Assembly: GCA_937871415.1 (NCBI GenBank)
Contig: CALMQD010000035.1
Span: forward strand, 1 to 14,460
Reading direction: 5' to 3'
Source of the DNA: an uncultured Phycisphaerales bacterium
GTDB taxonomy: Bacteria > Planctomycetota > Phycisphaerae > Phycisphaerales > UBA1924
Length of the DNA stretch: 14,460 nt
How positions within the stretch are numbered: the first letter of the stretch is position 1; each line of letters opens with the position of its first letter. The position numbers were made by a program, and so were the translations under genes. Of the stretch, positions 14,364 to 14,460 are shown one piece after another. Below the pieces are notes generated by a model that saw only the letters and a list, made by a program, of their open reading frames with translations, searched no databases and was not told where the DNA came from.

Positions 14364-14460
14364 TCAGCCCCAGCGGAGCAGGGCCGAGGCCCAGGTGAAG
14401 CCGGACCCGAAGGCCGTCAGCGAGACCAGCTGGCCCGGGGCGAGGCGACCCGCCCGGGAG
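14364..14460 (-). CDS. fabH: 3' end of beta-ketoacyl-ACP synthase III (partial)
   Basis: Read on the minus strand from the window edge to the TGA at 14364-14366, the last 31 residues include [27 protein letters not shown]. This matches the end of FabH, the condensing enzyme that starts fatty-acid synthesis by joining acetyl-CoA to malonyl-ACP. In that family the C-terminus reads G.L..GD.V.L.aFGaGfTWGaallrw. The active-site Cys, His and Asn lie outside the window. It converges on dus, with a 266-bp gap between the two stops. The match is short but characteristic; a related FabH-like ketosynthase is the main alternative. Confidence 0.75.
   Translation of the reverse strand, partial: SRAGRLAPGQLVSLTAFGSGFTWASALLRWG

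Noticed and set aside
14223..14460. Plus-strand frame from GTG 14223, open to the window end
   Set aside because: It runs antisense through the recognisable C-terminus of FabH and encodes Gly/Pro/Ala-rich low-complexity sequence. A real short N-terminus cannot be fully excluded without the next bases.
1..14460. Search for CRISPR arrays, insertion sequences, tRNA/rRNA genes and phage or defence genes
   Set aside because: I saw no regularly spaced repeats, transposase motifs, cloverleaf-capable segments or rRNA signatures. The longest exact tandem repeat noticed is the 27-bp tract inside tmk.

Overview
The window looks like ordinary chromosomal DNA from a high-GC planctomycete, most likely of the Phycisphaerae. 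The clearest clue is the secreted protein at 2570-4918, which ends in the short Cys-bracketed, dockerin-like D-x-D-G-S-G motif that I associate with Phycisphaerales exported proteins. Very high third-position GC, scarce Shine-Dalgarno sites, frequent GTG starts and Ala/Pro/Gly-rich insertions in housekeeping enzymes fit that. I inferred the lineage from these features; no 16S gene or similar marker is present.

Left part (1-6260): the window opens inside a plus-strand gene whose end resembles sigma-70 region 4. It converges on a minus-strand CstA-type carbon starvation transporter (263-2068). A 501-bp divergent spacer (2069-2569) separates cstA from the plus-strand dockerin-type secreted protein (2570-4918). 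This spacer is rich in structure: a strong hairpin plus T-tract facing cstA within its own leader, a second long inverted repeat, a paired TTTACANCG repeat and a stem-loop ahead of the secreted protein. A GT4 glycosyltransferase (5025-6260) follows on the plus strand.

Middle part (6343-10881), all minus strand: a PilZ protein with both c-di-GMP-binding signatures, thymidylate kinase (tmk), and a PgpH-type 7TM-HD phosphohydrolase expected to act on cyclic dinucleotides. They point the same way but are separated by 103-374 bp, with a terminator-like hairpin between the HD gene and tmk, so I do not read them as one operon.

Right part (10882-14460): a 420-bp AT-richer spacer holds three consecutive hairpins whose G-U pairs all favour the plus strand. 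It may encode a small RNA. Next comes a tight two-gene minus-strand unit, a lipoprotein and a PIG-L/LmbE (BshB1-like) deacetylase, sharing a 4-bp GTGA overlap. Diverging from it is a tRNA-dihydrouridine synthase (12658-14097) with an acidic insertion of about 95 residues directly before its catalytic motif. The window closes on the C-terminus of a minus-strand FabH (ketoacyl-ACP synthase III).

I see no mobile element, CRISPR array, defence island, tRNA or rRNA. The parts most worth checking are the cstA leader, the possible RNA at 11118-11255 and the Dus insertion.
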